From assembly GCF_000526715.1 (NCBI RefSeq), contig NZ_JAGP01000001.1, positions 1,612,001 through 1,676,000 of the forward strand: a stretch of 64,000 nucleotides of DNA, given 5' to 3'. This document shows positions 17,391 through 27,942 of this stretch, piece after piece (positions within the stretch are counted from its first letter, which is position 1; every line of letters begins with the position of its first letter). The notes under the pieces are model-generated. The model was not told where the DNA came from, ran no database searches, and saw nothing but the letters and a program-made list of their open reading frames with translations. This DNA comes from Hydrogenovibrio kuenenii DSM 12350. GTDB taxonomy: Bacteria; Pseudomonadota; Gammaproteobacteria; Thiomicrospirales; Thiomicrospiraceae. Made by a program: the position numbers and the translations under genes.

Positions 17391-19490
17391 ATGAAGTCCA
17401 ACAGTCTATTCATTGCTTCTCGTGAGCGTCACGCTGGAAGTCTAGCGATTTCTTTCGGCTTAATGACTTTGCTCCATCAGCAGTTTGAAAAAGTGGCTTT
17501 TTTCTGCCCTGTAGTCGAAACGTCGAAAGACCCGGATTGCTTGTTTATGCAATCTGTTTTTGATCTCCCCCAATCCATACATGAAATGACAGGTTTCACA
17601 CTCGATAAAGTCATTTCTCTGCTCAGTGAAGGCCGCAAACACGAACTTTACGAACAACTCATTGCTCAATATCAAGAGTTATTACAGCAATACGACTTTG
17701 TGTTGGTACAGGGTATGGAATTGAGTCGTTCTGCATCGACTATCGACTTTGATTTAAACCTGAACCTTGCCAAACATTTTGATGCGGCTTTTGTTCCGGT
17801 TTTAAATGCAAAAGACAAAACCCAAGATGACGTTAATAAAGACATCGAGATGGAGCTTCATTCTGCAAATGATGAAGGAATAAAGCCATTTGCCGTTTTT
17901 GCAAACCAGGCTCAGTTTCCGATTGATGACAGTACACAAATTCACACCGTTAAAGACTCTCTCATTTTTTACCTGCCTTATTTACCAGACTTGAATACCC
18001 CAACGGTTAAAGAAACCTATGAAGCTCTGAGTGGCCGTTTACTATTAAATGATCAAGTACCATTAACTCGGCTGGTTAAACGCCCGGTGGTGGCGGCCAT
18101 GACGACAGAAAATTATCTAGGCCGCGTTCAGGAAGGTGATTTAATTATCGTACCGGGGGATCGCACCGATATTTTGACCGCGTCAGTGATGAGTCTTTAC
18201 TCACGCCATCTACCGAATATTTCCGGCATTATGCTCACGGGTGGTTTGGTGCCGTCTCCCATTATTATGGCTTTACTTTCAGGTTACCAAGGATTAGAAA
18301 TTCCTTTAATTTCGGTGATGACTGACACCTACCCTACTGCAATGAAAGCACACGAAGTACGCGCACAACTCTTCTCGGATAATGAACAAAAAAATCATCT
18401 GGTGCTGAGCTTGTTTGACCAATATGTTCATAAAGAATGTTTGTTAGAAAAATTGGTTCAACCAAAAGCAGAAGTCACCACGCCGATGATGTTTGAATAT
18501 CGCCTATTTGAAAAGGCCAAACAATCTCTCCAAACCATCGTGTTACCTGAAGCCAATGATGAGCGTATTTTAAAAGCCTGCGAAATCTTGCTACAGCGCA
18601 AGGTGGTTCGCCCGATTTTACTAGGTAAACCAGAAGAAATCGCTTATCGTTGTAATCTACTCGGCATTAAACTCGATGGTGTCGAGATTATCGACCATGA
18701 AGAAAGTGAGTGGAAAGCTGAGTTTATTCAAAGCTTTTATGAATTGCGTAAACACAAAGGGATGACCCTTGATTTGGCAAGGGACTCCATTAGCCATGTC
18801 AGTTACTTTGCAACCATGATGGTGCATCTGGGCTATGCGGATGGCATGGTTTCAGGGGCAACCCACACTACAGCCGATACAGTACGCCCGGCGCTACAAG
18901 TCATCAAAACCAGCCCCGGAACCAAGCTGGTCTCAAGCGTATTTTTTATGTGTTTTGATACACGTGTACTGATTTATGGTGATTGTGCAGTGAACCAGCA
19001 TCCAGATGCGGAACAATTGTCGGAAATCGCCATCAGCTCTGCGGATACGGCTATGCACTTTGGCATTCAACCTAAAGTAGCGATGCTTTCCTATTCCACT
19101 GGTGATTCAGGGCATGGCGATGAAGTCGATAAAGTGCGCCAAGCTGCGCAAATGGCTAAACAGCGCCGACCTGATTTAACGATTGAAGGCCCGCTTCAAT
19201 ATGATGCGGCGATTGATGCCGAAGTGGCGCGCCAGAAAATGCCAAACAGCGATGTCGCGGGACAAGCAACAGTATTTATTTTCCCTGACCTGAACACAGG
19301 TAACAACACATACAAAGCGGTACAACGTGCCTCTGGTGCCATTGCCATTGGCCCGGTATTACAAGGTTTGAACAAACCCGTTAACGACCTTAGTCGTGGT
19401 TGCACGGTTGACGATGTAGTCAATACCGTTGCTATCACCGCTATACAGGCTCAACAAATGCAAGCACAACAACAGGAGTCCGCTTCATGA
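17391..19490 (+). CDS. pta: Phosphate acetyltransferase, long form
   Basis: Transfers acetyl between CoA and phosphate, linking acetyl-CoA to acetyl-phosphate. The protein (about 699 residues) has the long-form layout: an N-terminal P-loop/BioD-like domain, a DRTGG domain (near PVVAAMTTENYLGRVQEGDL), then the C-terminal PTA_PTB catalytic domain with ADGMVSGATHTTADTVRPAL and VAMLSYSTGDSG. The frame opens at 17385, but the AAGG at 17381-17384 is ideally spaced only for the ATG at 17391. The stop overlaps the ackA start (ATGA), so the pair is translationally coupled. In an autotroph the pair may serve acetate overflow or phosphoketolase-derived acetyl-phosphate; that is inference. Confidence 0.93.
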   Translation: MKSNSLFIASRERHAGSLAISFGLMTLLHQQFEKVAFFCPVVETSKDPDCLFMQSVFDLPQSIHEMTGFTLDKVISLLSEGRKHELYEQLIAQYQELLQQYDFVLVQGMELSRSASTIDFDLNLNLAKHFDAAFVPVLNAKDKTQDDVNKDIEMELHSANDEGIKPFAVFANQAQFPIDDSTQIHTVKDSLIFYLPYLPDLNTPTVKETYEALSGRLLLNDQVPLTRLVKRPVVAAMTTENYLGRVQEGDLIIVPGDRTDILTASVMSLYSRHLPNISGIMLTGGLVPSPIIMALLSGYQGLEIPLISVMTDTYPTAMKAHEVRAQLFSDNEQKNHLVLSLFDQYVHKECLLEKLVQPKAEVTTPMMFEYRLFEKAKQSLQTIVLPEANDERILKACEILLQRKVVRPILLGKPEEIAYRCNLLGIKLDGVEIIDHEESEWKAEFIQSFYELRKHKGMTLDLARDSISHVSYFATMMVHLGYADGMVSGATHTTADTVRPALQVIKTSPGTKLVSSVFFMCFDTRVLIYGDCAVNQHPDAEQLSEIAISSADTAMHFGIQPKVAMLSYSTGDSGHGDEVDKVRQAAQMAKQRRPDLTIEGPLQYDAAIDAEVARQKMPNSDVAGQATVFIFPDLNTGNNTYKAVQRASGAIAIGPVLQGLNKPVNDLSRGCTVDDVVNTVAITAIQAQQMQAQQQESAS

Positions 19491-20650
19491 AAATTTTGGT
19501 GCTTAATGCTGGCAGTTCATCGCTTAAATACAGCCTTTATATCGGTGCAGATTCACATTTAGCACTACATGGAAATATAGACAACCTCACCGAAGACCCG
19601 CAAGAGGAACCGGACAAGAAAACGCACGAAGATGCACTCTTAGAAGTTGAAGCTAAGCTCAAGGCGGCAGGGTTAGCCTCACATCTGGGTGACTGCGATG
19701 CGATTGGACATAGAGTCGTGCAAGGAGGCGAAGCATTTCACGAAGCAACCATTATTGATGATGAAGTCATCGGTACACTGGAAGACCTTTCGCAACTAGC
19801 ACCTTTGCACAACCCAATCAACCTGATTCCAATCTACCACATTACCGAACGCTACCCCAATATGACGCAGGTAGCGGTTTTTGACACTTCATACCATCTC
19901 ACTATGCCGGATTATGCATTTCGCTATGCGATTCCAAACGACTTATATCATGAACACCATATTCGCCGTTATGGCTTTCATGGCACGTCTCATCTTCATA
20001 TCGCCAAAAAGCTGGCCGATACTCTGGAAATGGATTTAGAAGAAGTATGCCTGATCTCAATGCACCTAGGTAATGGCGCAAGTGCCTGCGCAATTGAATA
20101 CGGTGAAAGCATTGACACCAGCATGGGCTTTACGCCACTGGAAGGTCTTATTATGGGAACACGTTCGGGCAATTGCGACCCGGCGATTCCTCTCTATTTG
20201 ATTCGTGAGCTAGGCTACTCGGCTGACGAAGCTGATTTTTTGCTTAATCACGAAAGCGGTCTAAAAGGTTTATGCGGCATTAGTGATATGAAAAACTTGG
20301 TCGAAGCTGTCGAGCAAGTAGACCATGAAGCAGAAGTCGCTCTAGATATGTATACCTACCGAGTCAATCAAGTGGTTGGTAGCTATTTGGCTGTTATGGA
20401 TGAAGTCGATGCCTTGGTATTCACCGGCGGTGTTGGCGAACACTCAGCATTGGTTCGCGAGCGTATATTAGAAGGCTTCTCTACTCGCTTTGGCATAGAA
20501 ATCGACTATGCCGAAAACAATGATGCTGACGGATTGACATGCATCACGACGGAAAATAGTGAAATTGCTGCTTGGGTTATTCCAACAGATGAAGAACTGG
20601 AAATAGCGCAGCAAGTTTTACATAAACTTATACCTGACATCATTGATTAG
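19487..20650 (+). CDS. ackA: Acetate kinase
   Basis: Converts acetyl-phosphate and ADP to acetate and ATP, or the reverse, in the cytoplasm. The N-terminal phosphate-binding segment LVLNAGSSSLKYSLY, the central HRVVQGG and VAVFDTSYHLTMP motifs, the catalytic-site segment RYGFHGTSHLH and the C-terminal FTGGVGEHSALVRERIL are all present. Length (387) is normal. It overlaps pta by 4 bp. It converges with the hypothetical reverse gene ending at 20690; no clear terminator is seen in the 39-bp gap. Confidence 0.95.
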   Translation: MKILVLNAGSSSLKYSLYIGADSHLALHGNIDNLTEDPQEEPDKKTHEDALLEVEAKLKAAGLASHLGDCDAIGHRVVQGGEAFHEATIIDDEVIGTLEDLSQLAPLHNPINLIPIYHITERYPNMTQVAVFDTSYHLTMPDYAFRYAIPNDLYHEHHIRRYGFHGTSHLHIAKKLADTLEMDLEEVCLISMHLGNGASACAIEYGESIDTSMGFTPLEGLIMGTRSGNCDPAIPLYLIRELGYSADEADFLLNHESGLKGLCGISDMKNLVEAVEQVDHEAEVALDMYTYRVNQVVGSYLAVMDEVDALVFTGGVGEHSALVRERILEGFSTRFGIEIDYAENNDADGLTCITTENSEIAAWVIPTDEELEIAQQVLHKLIPDIID

Positions 20651-20689
20651 CTTGCACAGTTGATTTGCCTTCACACAGAATCATCTTGC

Positions 20690-21106
20690 TCAATGGTTCT
20701 GATAACCTATTGTTTTGACTAACTGATTGATATGAAACTGGTAAACATTATCCAGACTTTTTCGTTCATCAAAAACTTCATGATGATTATCCACAACAAT
20801 AAAAAATGATAAAACCAATTGCCCTGTACTGAGACTTGGTAGAAGTTGGGTTAAGTTTTGTACATCTGCTTGCGTTAAAAAAACTTCGGCTTGAATGTCT
20901 TTTGTTTCCGTATTCATCTGACCGCTTCCCAGCACGTCTGACCGACTATTTTTTATTCTAATTGATAAGCGAAAATGCTCTATTTCAGTAAAACGCTCTT
21001 CTGGCGAAACGACTCGACCTTCAAATTCAAGTATCCTTTCTACTCCCAAACTATCATAGGTTTCAAAAAACTGCCCTGCGTCTACCACCAATTCTAAACG
21101 TAGCAT
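20690..21106 (-). CDS. Hypothetical protein
   Basis: A 138-residue soluble protein I do not recognise. It has no signal peptide or membrane segment and is mildly acidic, with alternating strands and a C-terminal helix. It begins MLRLELVVDAGQFFETYDSL, and the middle (FRLSIRIKNSRSDVLGSG) suggests a beta-sheet core. It lies 148 bp downstream of amrA on the same strand, too far to assume cotranscription. No function is proposed. Confidence 0.55.
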   Translation of the reverse strand: MLRLELVVDAGQFFETYDSLGVERILEFEGRVVSPEERFTEIEHFRLSIRIKNSRSDVLGSGQMNTETKDIQAEVFLTQADVQNLTQLLPSLSTGQLVLSFFIVVDNHHEVFDERKSLDNVYQFHINQLVKTIGYQNH

Positions 21107-21254
21107 CCTTACCTCTCTTTATAATTCCTAATGGCTACAAAATAAAAGCATCTCGATAAAGTTAAAGTCTCGACAAGTATATTAACGAAAAGCACCTTTT
21201 CTTGTCTGCCCTCTTTTTTTTACTTTTTTGAGCACGATTTTTAACCGCATAGCT

Positions 21255-21824
21255 TTATTCTATATCACTCCAAAATGCTTCATAAGCCTCTACATAATAT
21301 CGTTCACATTGCATGGTACCACTCCAATGCGACATACCTGCTTTTAACATCAAGCTGTCTACAAATGCTTCTTTGTCAGGCAACTGCTTCCAAACAGAAG
21401 GCAAATAAGTCGCTCTATGACGCTCATCCGATAGAACCAATCCATCTTCAAAAGGCACTAACTGCTCTAATAATGCTTGTTTACTCTCACATCCCATCAT
21501 CGGTTCTGGCGTGGTTAGAATAGAAATTTCAATATCCAACTCCTCTGATTCGTCTTCAGTCAAAGGGGGAAATCTTGGGTCTTGGAAAGCTGCTTTAAAA
21601 GCATTATTTGCAATGTCTTGAATTAAAGGTTCATGCGCCTGTAAGCTACCTATACATCCCCTTAACTGTTTATTGAGCGTCAAAGTCACAAAACAAGCTC
21701 CCGGCTGATTTAATGCTTCATCATCGCTCGTCACCTCTAACGGAGGTTCGCCGCTAAGTCCATATAAAATGGTTTGTTTGACCAGAGAAAAAACTTCGTT
21801 TTTTTGATCAGCATTCAACTTCAT
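21255..21824 (-). CDS. amrA: AmmeMemoRadiSam system protein A (AMMECR1 domain)
   Basis: A 189-residue AMMECR1-family protein. The hallmarks are the LRGCIGSL motif (KQLRGCIGSLQAHEPL near residues 55-70), the downstream DPRFPPLTEDESEELDIEISIL segment, and VWKQLPDKEAFVDSL near the end. The biochemical role of the family is not established. It lies 21 bp downstream of amrB on the same strand and opposite the radical SAM gene amrS, reproducing the three-gene bacterial system. Confidence 0.88.
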   Translation of the reverse strand: MKLNADQKNEVFSLVKQTILYGLSGEPPLEVTSDDEALNQPGACFVTLTLNKQLRGCIGSLQAHEPLIQDIANNAFKAAFQDPRFPPLTEDESEELDIEISILTTPEPMMGCESKQALLEQLVPFEDGLVLSDERHRATYLPSVWKQLPDKEAFVDSLMLKAGMSHWSGTMQCERYYVEAYEAFWSDIE

Positions 21825-21845
21825 AGTGCACCTCCGTCACTAAAT

Positions 21846-22655
21846 CTATTGCAACTCATAAACAGCCCACGTGCCATAACCAACAACTCGATCTTTTGAA
21901 CCAGCCGTATCACCTGAGTTAATCAATCCAAGCTGCTCAATCATCATAGGATGCTCATACATGATCCCCAGCAGCCCCTGAATTCCTTTATATCCACAAG
22001 CCATTTCACCATTTAGTACTTGCCAATTACCATGACGAATCGCTTCCGCTGTTTCACCATCAATGCGCTGTGCATCTCCATAGGTGTGAAAGTGACTCAA
22101 ATCACTACTAATCACAAAATAAACACCCTCTTCACGCCATAGACGTTGCATCACAGCCATCACATCATGCGCAGACACTTGCCCATTTAATAGGGGCAAT
22201 ACCTTTGCATCAGGCAACACATTTTTAATAAAAGGAAAGTGAACTTCTAAGCTGTGCTCAGGTGCATTGGCGATATCTGAAATACCAACTTGAGGACAGT
22301 CAGATAGAATCACATCTCTCAACTCGGTATCAACTTGTAAATTCCCCAAGGGAGTTTCTACCTCATCAACACTGATGGTTGTAATGCCCTCGAAAGGTAC
22401 TCTATGAGCTGGCCCCATAACGACTATTGTTTTTATTTGAGAGGCAGCATCTCGCCACAGTTGATAACCCTTTGCTGCGGCTTCTCCAGAATATATGTAG
22501 CCAGCATGAGGCACAATTAAAGCTCTAGGGATAGGTTTTTCAAGGACGGAAGTTTCAGAGCGTTCAGGCATCCAATGGGAAAAAGCTGACAAAATTACTT
22601 GAGGGTCATCAGGATAAAATGCCCCTGCTACCGCCGCTGGTCTGACATTACTCAT
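21846..22655 (-). CDS. amrB: AmmeMemoRadiSam system protein B (MEMO1 family)
   Basis: A 269-residue MEMO-family protein with a fold related to class III extradiol dioxygenases. Candidate metal-binding residues sit in RALIVPHAGYIYSGEAA, NAPEHSLEVHFPFI and SSDLSHFHTYGDAQRID. AAVAGAFYPDDPQVI at the N-terminus is the family signature. The reaction is not firmly known; human MEMO1 has been linked to iron and copper. It is the first gene of a reverse unit with amrA and is divergent from amrS, with 114 bp between the starts. Confidence 0.88.
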   Translation of the reverse strand: MSNVRPAAVAGAFYPDDPQVILSAFSHWMPERSETSVLEKPIPRALIVPHAGYIYSGEAAAKGYQLWRDAASQIKTIVVMGPAHRVPFEGITTISVDEVETPLGNLQVDTELRDVILSDCPQVGISDIANAPEHSLEVHFPFIKNVLPDAKVLPLLNGQVSAHDVMAVMQRLWREEGVYFVISSDLSHFHTYGDAQRIDGETAEAIRHGNWQVLNGEMACGYKGIQGLLGIMYEHPMMIEQLGLINSGDTAGSKDRVVGYGTWAVYELQ

Positions 22656-22769
22656 ATCATCGCCCTCTTGCCATTTAGACTTTTATCTAGAAAATTCAAC
22701 GCTTTATAACTTGAATCTTTCTTCTTTATCCCTATATAAATACATATAGATAAAGTTTCAAGGTCAAAA

Positions 22770-23867
22770 ATGAAAAACGTAAATTTAAATGATGCCTCAG
22801 TCATTCCTGTTGATTTTTGGCATCAACTCGACAATGGTTTAATCCAGTGTGATTTATGTCCACGAGAATGTCAACTCAATGAAGGGCAACGAGGATTTTG
22901 CTTTGTGCGAGGTCGTGCGGATGACAAAATGTGGCTGACGTCTTATGGGCGCTCCAGCGGATTTTGCATCGACCCTATTGAGAAAAAACCCCTAAACCAT
23001 TTTTTACCTGGATCTGCCGTGTTGTCCTTTGGAACAGCAGGTTGTAATTTGGCCTGTAAGTTCTGCCAAAACTGGGATATGTCAAAAGCCAGAGACATGG
23101 ATAGGCTACTAGACCAAGCAGCACCAGAAGCTTTGGCACAAGCCGCCAAACAAAACGGCTGCGCGTCTGTTGCTTATACCTATAACGATCCGGTTATTTT
23201 CTATGAATATGCGGTTGATACCGCTCAGGCTTGCCATGAGCAAGGCATTAAGAATGTGGCAGTGACGGCTGGCTATATCAGTCCAAAACCACGTGAAACT
23301 TTTTTCCAACACATGGATGCCGCCAATATTGATTTGAAAGCCTTTAATGAACGTTTTTATAAGAAACTGACGGGTTCATCACTCGCGCCCGTATTGGAAA
23401 CCATCGATTATGCAGTGAACGAAGCTAACACCTGGGTGGAATTGACGACCTTGTTGATTCCTGGTGAAAACGATTCTGAAAAAGAAATCACGGAAATGTC
23501 AGAGTGGGTTTTAGAACACTGCGGCCCGGATGTGCCCTTGCACTTCACCAAATACCATCCAGACTATCGCATGATGAACAATCCGGCAACCCCACAACAA
23601 ACGCTGGAAACAGCGCGAGACATCGCAATGAAAACTGGGTTGAACTATGTCTATACAGGTAATGTAATTCATCCTGAAGGACAAGCAACTTATTGCCCTC
23701 ATTGCGGCAAGAAAGTGATCGGTCGTGCTTATTACGAAATCACCGACTGGCATTTAAATGAAGGATGCTGTGAAGGTTGCGGCACGCCAGTTGCCGGCAT
23801 TTTTGAGGCCGACCATGGTACTTGGGGAAACAATCGTCAACCTGTTAGATTAAACGGCGCGATTTAA
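22770..23867 (+). CDS. amrS: AmmeMemoRadiSam system radical SAM enzyme
   Basis: A 365-residue radical SAM protein. The cluster motif CxxxCxxC appears as GCNLACKFCQNWDMS near residue 92. An extra N-terminal Cys group (CDLCPRECQLNEGQRGFC) and a C-terminal zinc-ribbon/rubredoxin-like pair of CxxC motifs (CPHCGKK and CCEGCGTP) are also present, as in AmrS and PflA-like homologues. It would cleave SAM reductively, but the substrate is unknown. It is divergent from amrB/amrA, consistent with one shared control region. Confidence 0.9.
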   Translation: MKNVNLNDASVIPVDFWHQLDNGLIQCDLCPRECQLNEGQRGFCFVRGRADDKMWLTSYGRSSGFCIDPIEKKPLNHFLPGSAVLSFGTAGCNLACKFCQNWDMSKARDMDRLLDQAAPEALAQAAKQNGCASVAYTYNDPVIFYEYAVDTAQACHEQGIKNVAVTAGYISPKPRETFFQHMDAANIDLKAFNERFYKKLTGSSLAPVLETIDYAVNEANTWVELTTLLIPGENDSEKEITEMSEWVLEHCGPDVPLHFTKYHPDYRMMNNPATPQQTLETARDIAMKTGLNYVYTGNVIHPEGQATYCPHCGKKVIGRAYYEITDWHLNEGCCEGCGTPVAGIFEADHGTWGNNRQPVRLNGAI

Positions 23868-23879
23868 GAATATAGCTCG

Positions 23880-23900
23880 CCCCCCAGCCTGGCAGATTTT
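23880..23900 (-). repeat. Dispersed repeat, single copy
   Basis: Reverse-orientation copy (CCCCCAGCCTGGCAGATTTT) 12 bp downstream of the amrS stop. It has no inverted partner. Confidence 0.85.
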
Positions 23901-23946
23901 CATCACTCATGCTTGCCTAGCAACAGACAGCTAGGCAGTTCACCGC

Positions 23947-24468
23947 TCAACTAAGGCTGTGCTTTGTCAGACGATACTGTAAATAAAGCAAAACAAAGGC
24001 AAGTATCGGTAAAAAGATATCTGTCCAAAACACCACGCCCGCATTACCGGGGGCGAAGTTGTGGTTTACAACCATTTGATACACATGCCCACCGGCCGCA
24101 CCCCAAGTAAAAAACGCTGGCCCTGTAATCGCTGCGGCTCTAAATGCCAACCCTTGCTTAAAAGCCAACACGCCGACAATACCAAACCCTAGGCTGGCAA
24201 ACCCAACTTCATATTGGAAAGGACTATTGGCCCAACCAATAAAATGCGCGGCCATCTCCGCAAAAAATACATGTATCACAAAATTATAGAGATAGGCGAT
24301 CCCGACAGCGAAAAGCATAAAATAGGCAAACAACTTCTCTATGATAATCACCTGTGTCAAAGGTTGAACGCGCGCGATTCTAGCTAAAGAAATTCCCGCA
24401 CCAATCAAGCCCAATATCAATGCCGTTAAAGAAAAATTACTTAAAGCCAACCCAATAAATTCATCCAT
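23947..24468 (-). CDS. DUF6790-like multi-pass membrane protein
   Basis: A 173-residue protein with about five hydrophobic helices and short loops. Conserved-looking His, Trp and Asn residues lie in FVIHVFFAEMAAHFIGW and GAAGGHVYQMVVNHNF. I place it tentatively in the DUF6790 group from this pattern; no function is known. It is 27 bp downstream of an exported hypothetical protein and probably in one unit with it. Confidence 0.6.
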   Translation of the reverse strand: MDEFIGLALSNFSLTALILGLIGAGISLARIARVQPLTQVIIIEKLFAYFMLFAVGIAYLYNFVIHVFFAEMAAHFIGWANSPFQYEVGFASLGFGIVGVLAFKQGLAFRAAAITGPAFFTWGAAGGHVYQMVVNHNFAPGNAGVVFWTDIFLPILAFVLLYLQYRLTKHSLS

Positions 24469-24495
24469 ATTTCACCTAGCTTAGTTTTTGTATGT

Positions 24496-25065
24496 TTACA
24501 AATAGTTACCAGCCTCTCCGGGCTTTCTGAGTGATTTGTTTTTTGTTTCTGAATCTGGTTTGGGCTTAATTGCAGGCGGCTTCACATTTTGTTTCGCATA
24601 GCTGCGCATCATTTTTATCGCTTGCTTTGAGCCAAGTAAACTGAAGTGAACGACTTTAAACTTTCCATTTCGTAAGGCAATGGCAAAGCCTATGTCTTGA
24701 TTGTGAGTCACTAGATTATCTATCGAATGGAAAGGTTTGATAATCAACGCATTGGAATCATGAAGGTGACGACCACACACCAAATCAAACTTGCGTGATC
24801 CCGCATTAGTATTGATCAAAGCAGGAAAAGTGTCCGACTTTTTACAGGTAATACCTAAATCAACAATATAAGCGCATAGACCCGTTTTGTAATAACAAAA
24901 CTGCCCAAAAATACGTTTCTGTTCATTATTAGTCGCAGCAAAAGCATAGTCTTGCTCTACCGACCAAACCCAATCTTGCGAAATCTGTTCTGCGCTTGCT
25001 GAATTTGGTAGCAGCCAAAGCATAGAGAATAGTGTCAAAAGTGAGTAGCCAAATGTTCTTTGCAT
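24496..25065 (-). CDS. Exported hypothetical protein
   Basis: A 189-residue protein with a clear signal peptide (MQRTFGYSLLTLFSMLWLLPNSASA, cleavage near residue 25). The mature part has four cysteines, which could form two disulfides, and a Lys/Pro-rich charged C-terminal tail. Its layout recalls small periplasmic IalB-like proteins, but I cannot confirm a family. It lies between the DsrE-like gene (102 bp upstream) and the DUF6790-like gene on the same strand. Confidence 0.55.
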   Translation of the reverse strand: MQRTFGYSLLTLFSMLWLLPNSASAEQISQDWVWSVEQDYAFAATNNEQKRIFGQFCYYKTGLCAYIVDLGITCKKSDTFPALINTNAGSRKFDLVCGRHLHDSNALIIKPFHSIDNLVTHNQDIGFAIALRNGKFKVVHFSLLGSKQAIKMMRSYAKQNVKPPAIKPKPDSETKNKSLRKPGEAGNYL

Positions 25066-25167
25066 AAACGTATCTCTTATTTTATGGCAACTATGATATG
25101 CGAAAAAACACCTCTCGTCATCTTGGCTTTTCTATGAGCTACCTATCAGCCAAATCTATCTCATCAA

Positions 25168-25680
25168 TCACTCAGAAAATTTAACATAGGCATAACCTTG
25201 CATCTGTAAGTCGATAATGCGCGTGTAAGCATCATAAACAATCTTCACTTCCGGCAAGATATCTTCTGGTTTCCAATGATGTGCCTTCATGGTGACATGG
25301 CAAATTTCGACACTTACGCCATGGTCTACTAACTCACGAACCACCTTATCATTAGGGTTCACATCAAACGGATTCCCAACATAATCCTGGTATTTCGGGT
25401 CTTTCAGCAACCAATAGCCTGCCGCACCATGCACCACAACACTTATATGCAATTGCTTCATTGGAATACCCTGCCCTTTATAGGCTTCCAACAAACCACG
25501 AACATAATACAAAGCCTGACCAATACCCGCTTCCATATTGCTTTGATTGACATCGTAAACCACTTTGATGTCGTGTTTGTGTTGAACCGAGAGGATTGTC
25601 GGGGCAGCGGCGGAAGCACTGGTGATAAAGCTGAATGTGAACAGACAAGCAATGAACCATTTATAGAATATTCTAAACAT
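25168..25680 (-). CDS. Exported DsrE/DsrF-like protein
   Basis: A 170-residue protein with a signal peptide (to about residue 24, ITSASA) and a DsrE-like alpha/beta domain. The segment VVYDVNQSNMEAGIGQALYYVRGLLEAY, HISVVVHGAAGYWLLKD and HGVSVEICHVTMKAH follow the usual DsrE order, with one Cys where sulfur-carrier members have theirs. Cytoplasmic DsrE/TusD proteins carry sulfane sulfur; exported versions are common in sulfur oxidisers, but their role is not settled. A good Shine-Dalgarno sequence (GGAGGACATC) precedes the ATG. Confidence 0.75.
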   Translation of the reverse strand: MFRIFYKWFIACLFTFSFITSASAAAPTILSVQHKHDIKVVYDVNQSNMEAGIGQALYYVRGLLEAYKGQGIPMKQLHISVVVHGAAGYWLLKDPKYQDYVGNPFDVNPNDKVVRELVDHGVSVEICHVTMKAHHWKPEDILPEVKIVYDAYTRIIDLQMQGYAYVKFSE

Positions 25681-25790
25681 GATGTCCTCCTGAAATTAAT
25701 CATGAATATCACCCTAGAAATTTCATCATACGCTCATTTTGGATAAATCACATTCTTACCAAATGTTGATATGCATATTCCACGCATAAA

Positions 25791-25815
25791 AAAAGCGCCT
25801 ATCAAAGGCGCTTTT
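25791..25815 (-). terminator. Rho-independent terminator after dapB
   Basis: Perfect AAAAGCGCCT/AGGCGCTTTT stem with a 5-nt loop, flanked by A and T runs, 23 bp downstream of the dapB stop. Confidence 0.92.
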
Positions 25816-25837
25816 TCTTATCTAGATTAACAATATC

Positions 25838-26662
<825 letters not shown>

Positions 26663-26667
26663 TTATC

Positions 26668-27828
26668 CTAGTTCCAAGGGCCGTCTTTATCTTTTTTATC
26701 GGAATCATCATCGCTCGTAAAGAAAGATTTTACCGAGTCAAAGAAGCTATGTTCTTTAGGACTGTGTTGCTTATGATGTTTACCTTTCAAGCTAGCATCA
26801 AGTTGCGTCAGCAAATCTTTTTGTTCTTGCGTCAACTTCACTGGCGTTTCGATGTGAATTTGCACAATCATATCACCCGTTTGAGATGAACGAACTGATT
26901 TAACCCCTTTACCAGACAACTTAAATCTTTGCCCTGACTGAGTTCCCGCAGGAATCTTCAAACTGGCTTTACCATTCAAGGTAGGTACATCAATCGCCCC
27001 ACCCAAAGCGGCAGTTGCGAACGACAAAGGTAGCTCGCAGAATAAAGTGTTGCCATCACGCTGGAAAATCTTGTGATCTTTCACGCGAATGCGTACATAC
27101 AAATCACCATGCGGTGCACCACGCTCACCCGCTTCACCTTCGCCTTGTATACGAATGCGGTCGCCATTATCCACCCCAGAAGGGATTTTAACGTTAAGTG
27201 TTTTGTGACTATGTTTGTAGCCTTCGCCACGGCAAGACTTACAAGGAGACTTAATAATTTTGCCTGAACCATGACAAGTTGGACAAGAACGAGACACTGC
27301 AAAGAAACCTTGTTGTACACGCACTTGACCACTACCGTGACAGGTCGGGCAAGTATCCACTTCAGTTCCTGGTTCTGCTCCCGTACCATCACAAACTTCA
27401 CAAAAATCTTTGGTTGGAATACGAATATCAACAGTCGTGCCAGCAACCGCTTCTTCTAAAGAAATTTCCAACTCATATTGCAAATCATTACCTGGCTGTG
27501 GCCCTGATTGACGGAACCCGCCACCGAAGATATCGCCAAAGATATCACCGAAATCAGCGAAACCGCCACCACCGAAGCCGCCAAATCCACCACCAGCACT
27601 ACCATCAACACCAGCATGACCAAATTGATCATAAGCTTGACGTTTTTGCGGATCGGAAAGAATTTCATAAGCTTCAGAGGCTTCTTTAAACTTATCTTCT
27701 GCTTCTTTATTATCGGGATTGCGATCAGGGTGATAACGCATCGCTAACTTACGATACGCTTTTTTGATTTCTCCATCAGAAGAGGTTTTTGTCACTTCTA
27801 GGATTTCGTAGTAATCTCTTTTGCTCAT
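26668..27828 (-). CDS. dnaJ: Chaperone protein DnaJ
   Basis: Hsp40 co-chaperone that stimulates the DnaK ATPase. An N-terminal J domain with the HPD motif (MRYHPDRN) is followed by a Gly/Phe-rich linker and four zinc-finger motifs ([32 protein letters not shown]). Two C-terminal substrate-binding domains and an acidic Asp/Lys tail complete it. Length is 386. It is separated from dnaK by 298 bp that contain a long hairpin, a terminator-like stem and a degenerate repeat pair, so it may need partial readthrough from dnaK or its own promoter. Confidence 0.97.
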   Translation of the reverse strand: MSKRDYYEILEVTKTSSDGEIKKAYRKLAMRYHPDRNPDNKEAEDKFKEASEAYEILSDPQKRQAYDQFGHAGVDGSAGGGFGGFGGGGFADFGDIFGDIFGGGFRQSGPQPGNDLQYELEISLEEAVAGTTVDIRIPTKDFCEVCDGTGAEPGTEVDTCPTCHGSGQVRVQQGFFAVSRSCPTCHGSGKIIKSPCKSCRGEGYKHSHKTLNVKIPSGVDNGDRIRIQGEGEAGERGAPHGDLYVRIRVKDHKIFQRDGNTLFCELPLSFATAALGGAIDVPTLNGKASLKIPAGTQSGQRFKLSGKGVKSVRSSQTGDMIVQIHIETPVKLTQEQKDLLTQLDASLKGKHHKQHSPKEHSFFDSVKSFFTSDDDSDKKDKDGPWN

Positions 27829-27862
27829 AATTCAGTTGTTAAATTCTTTTTAGTTTTCATTC

Positions 27863-27912
27863 AAAAACTGCCAGGCTGGGGTAGGAAACCTCTGGCTGAT
27901 CCTGGCATTTTT
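27863..27912 (-). repeat. Degenerate inverted pair of the dispersed repeat
   Basis: The forward copy at 27863-27883 is near-consensus. Its partner at 27898-27912 keeps only the outer part (CCTGGCATTTTT). The pair lies 35-84 bp upstream of the dnaJ start, within the dnaK-dnaJ gap. Confidence 0.7.
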
Positions 27913-27942
27913 CAAATAAAAACTGGGGTTAAAATAATAAAA

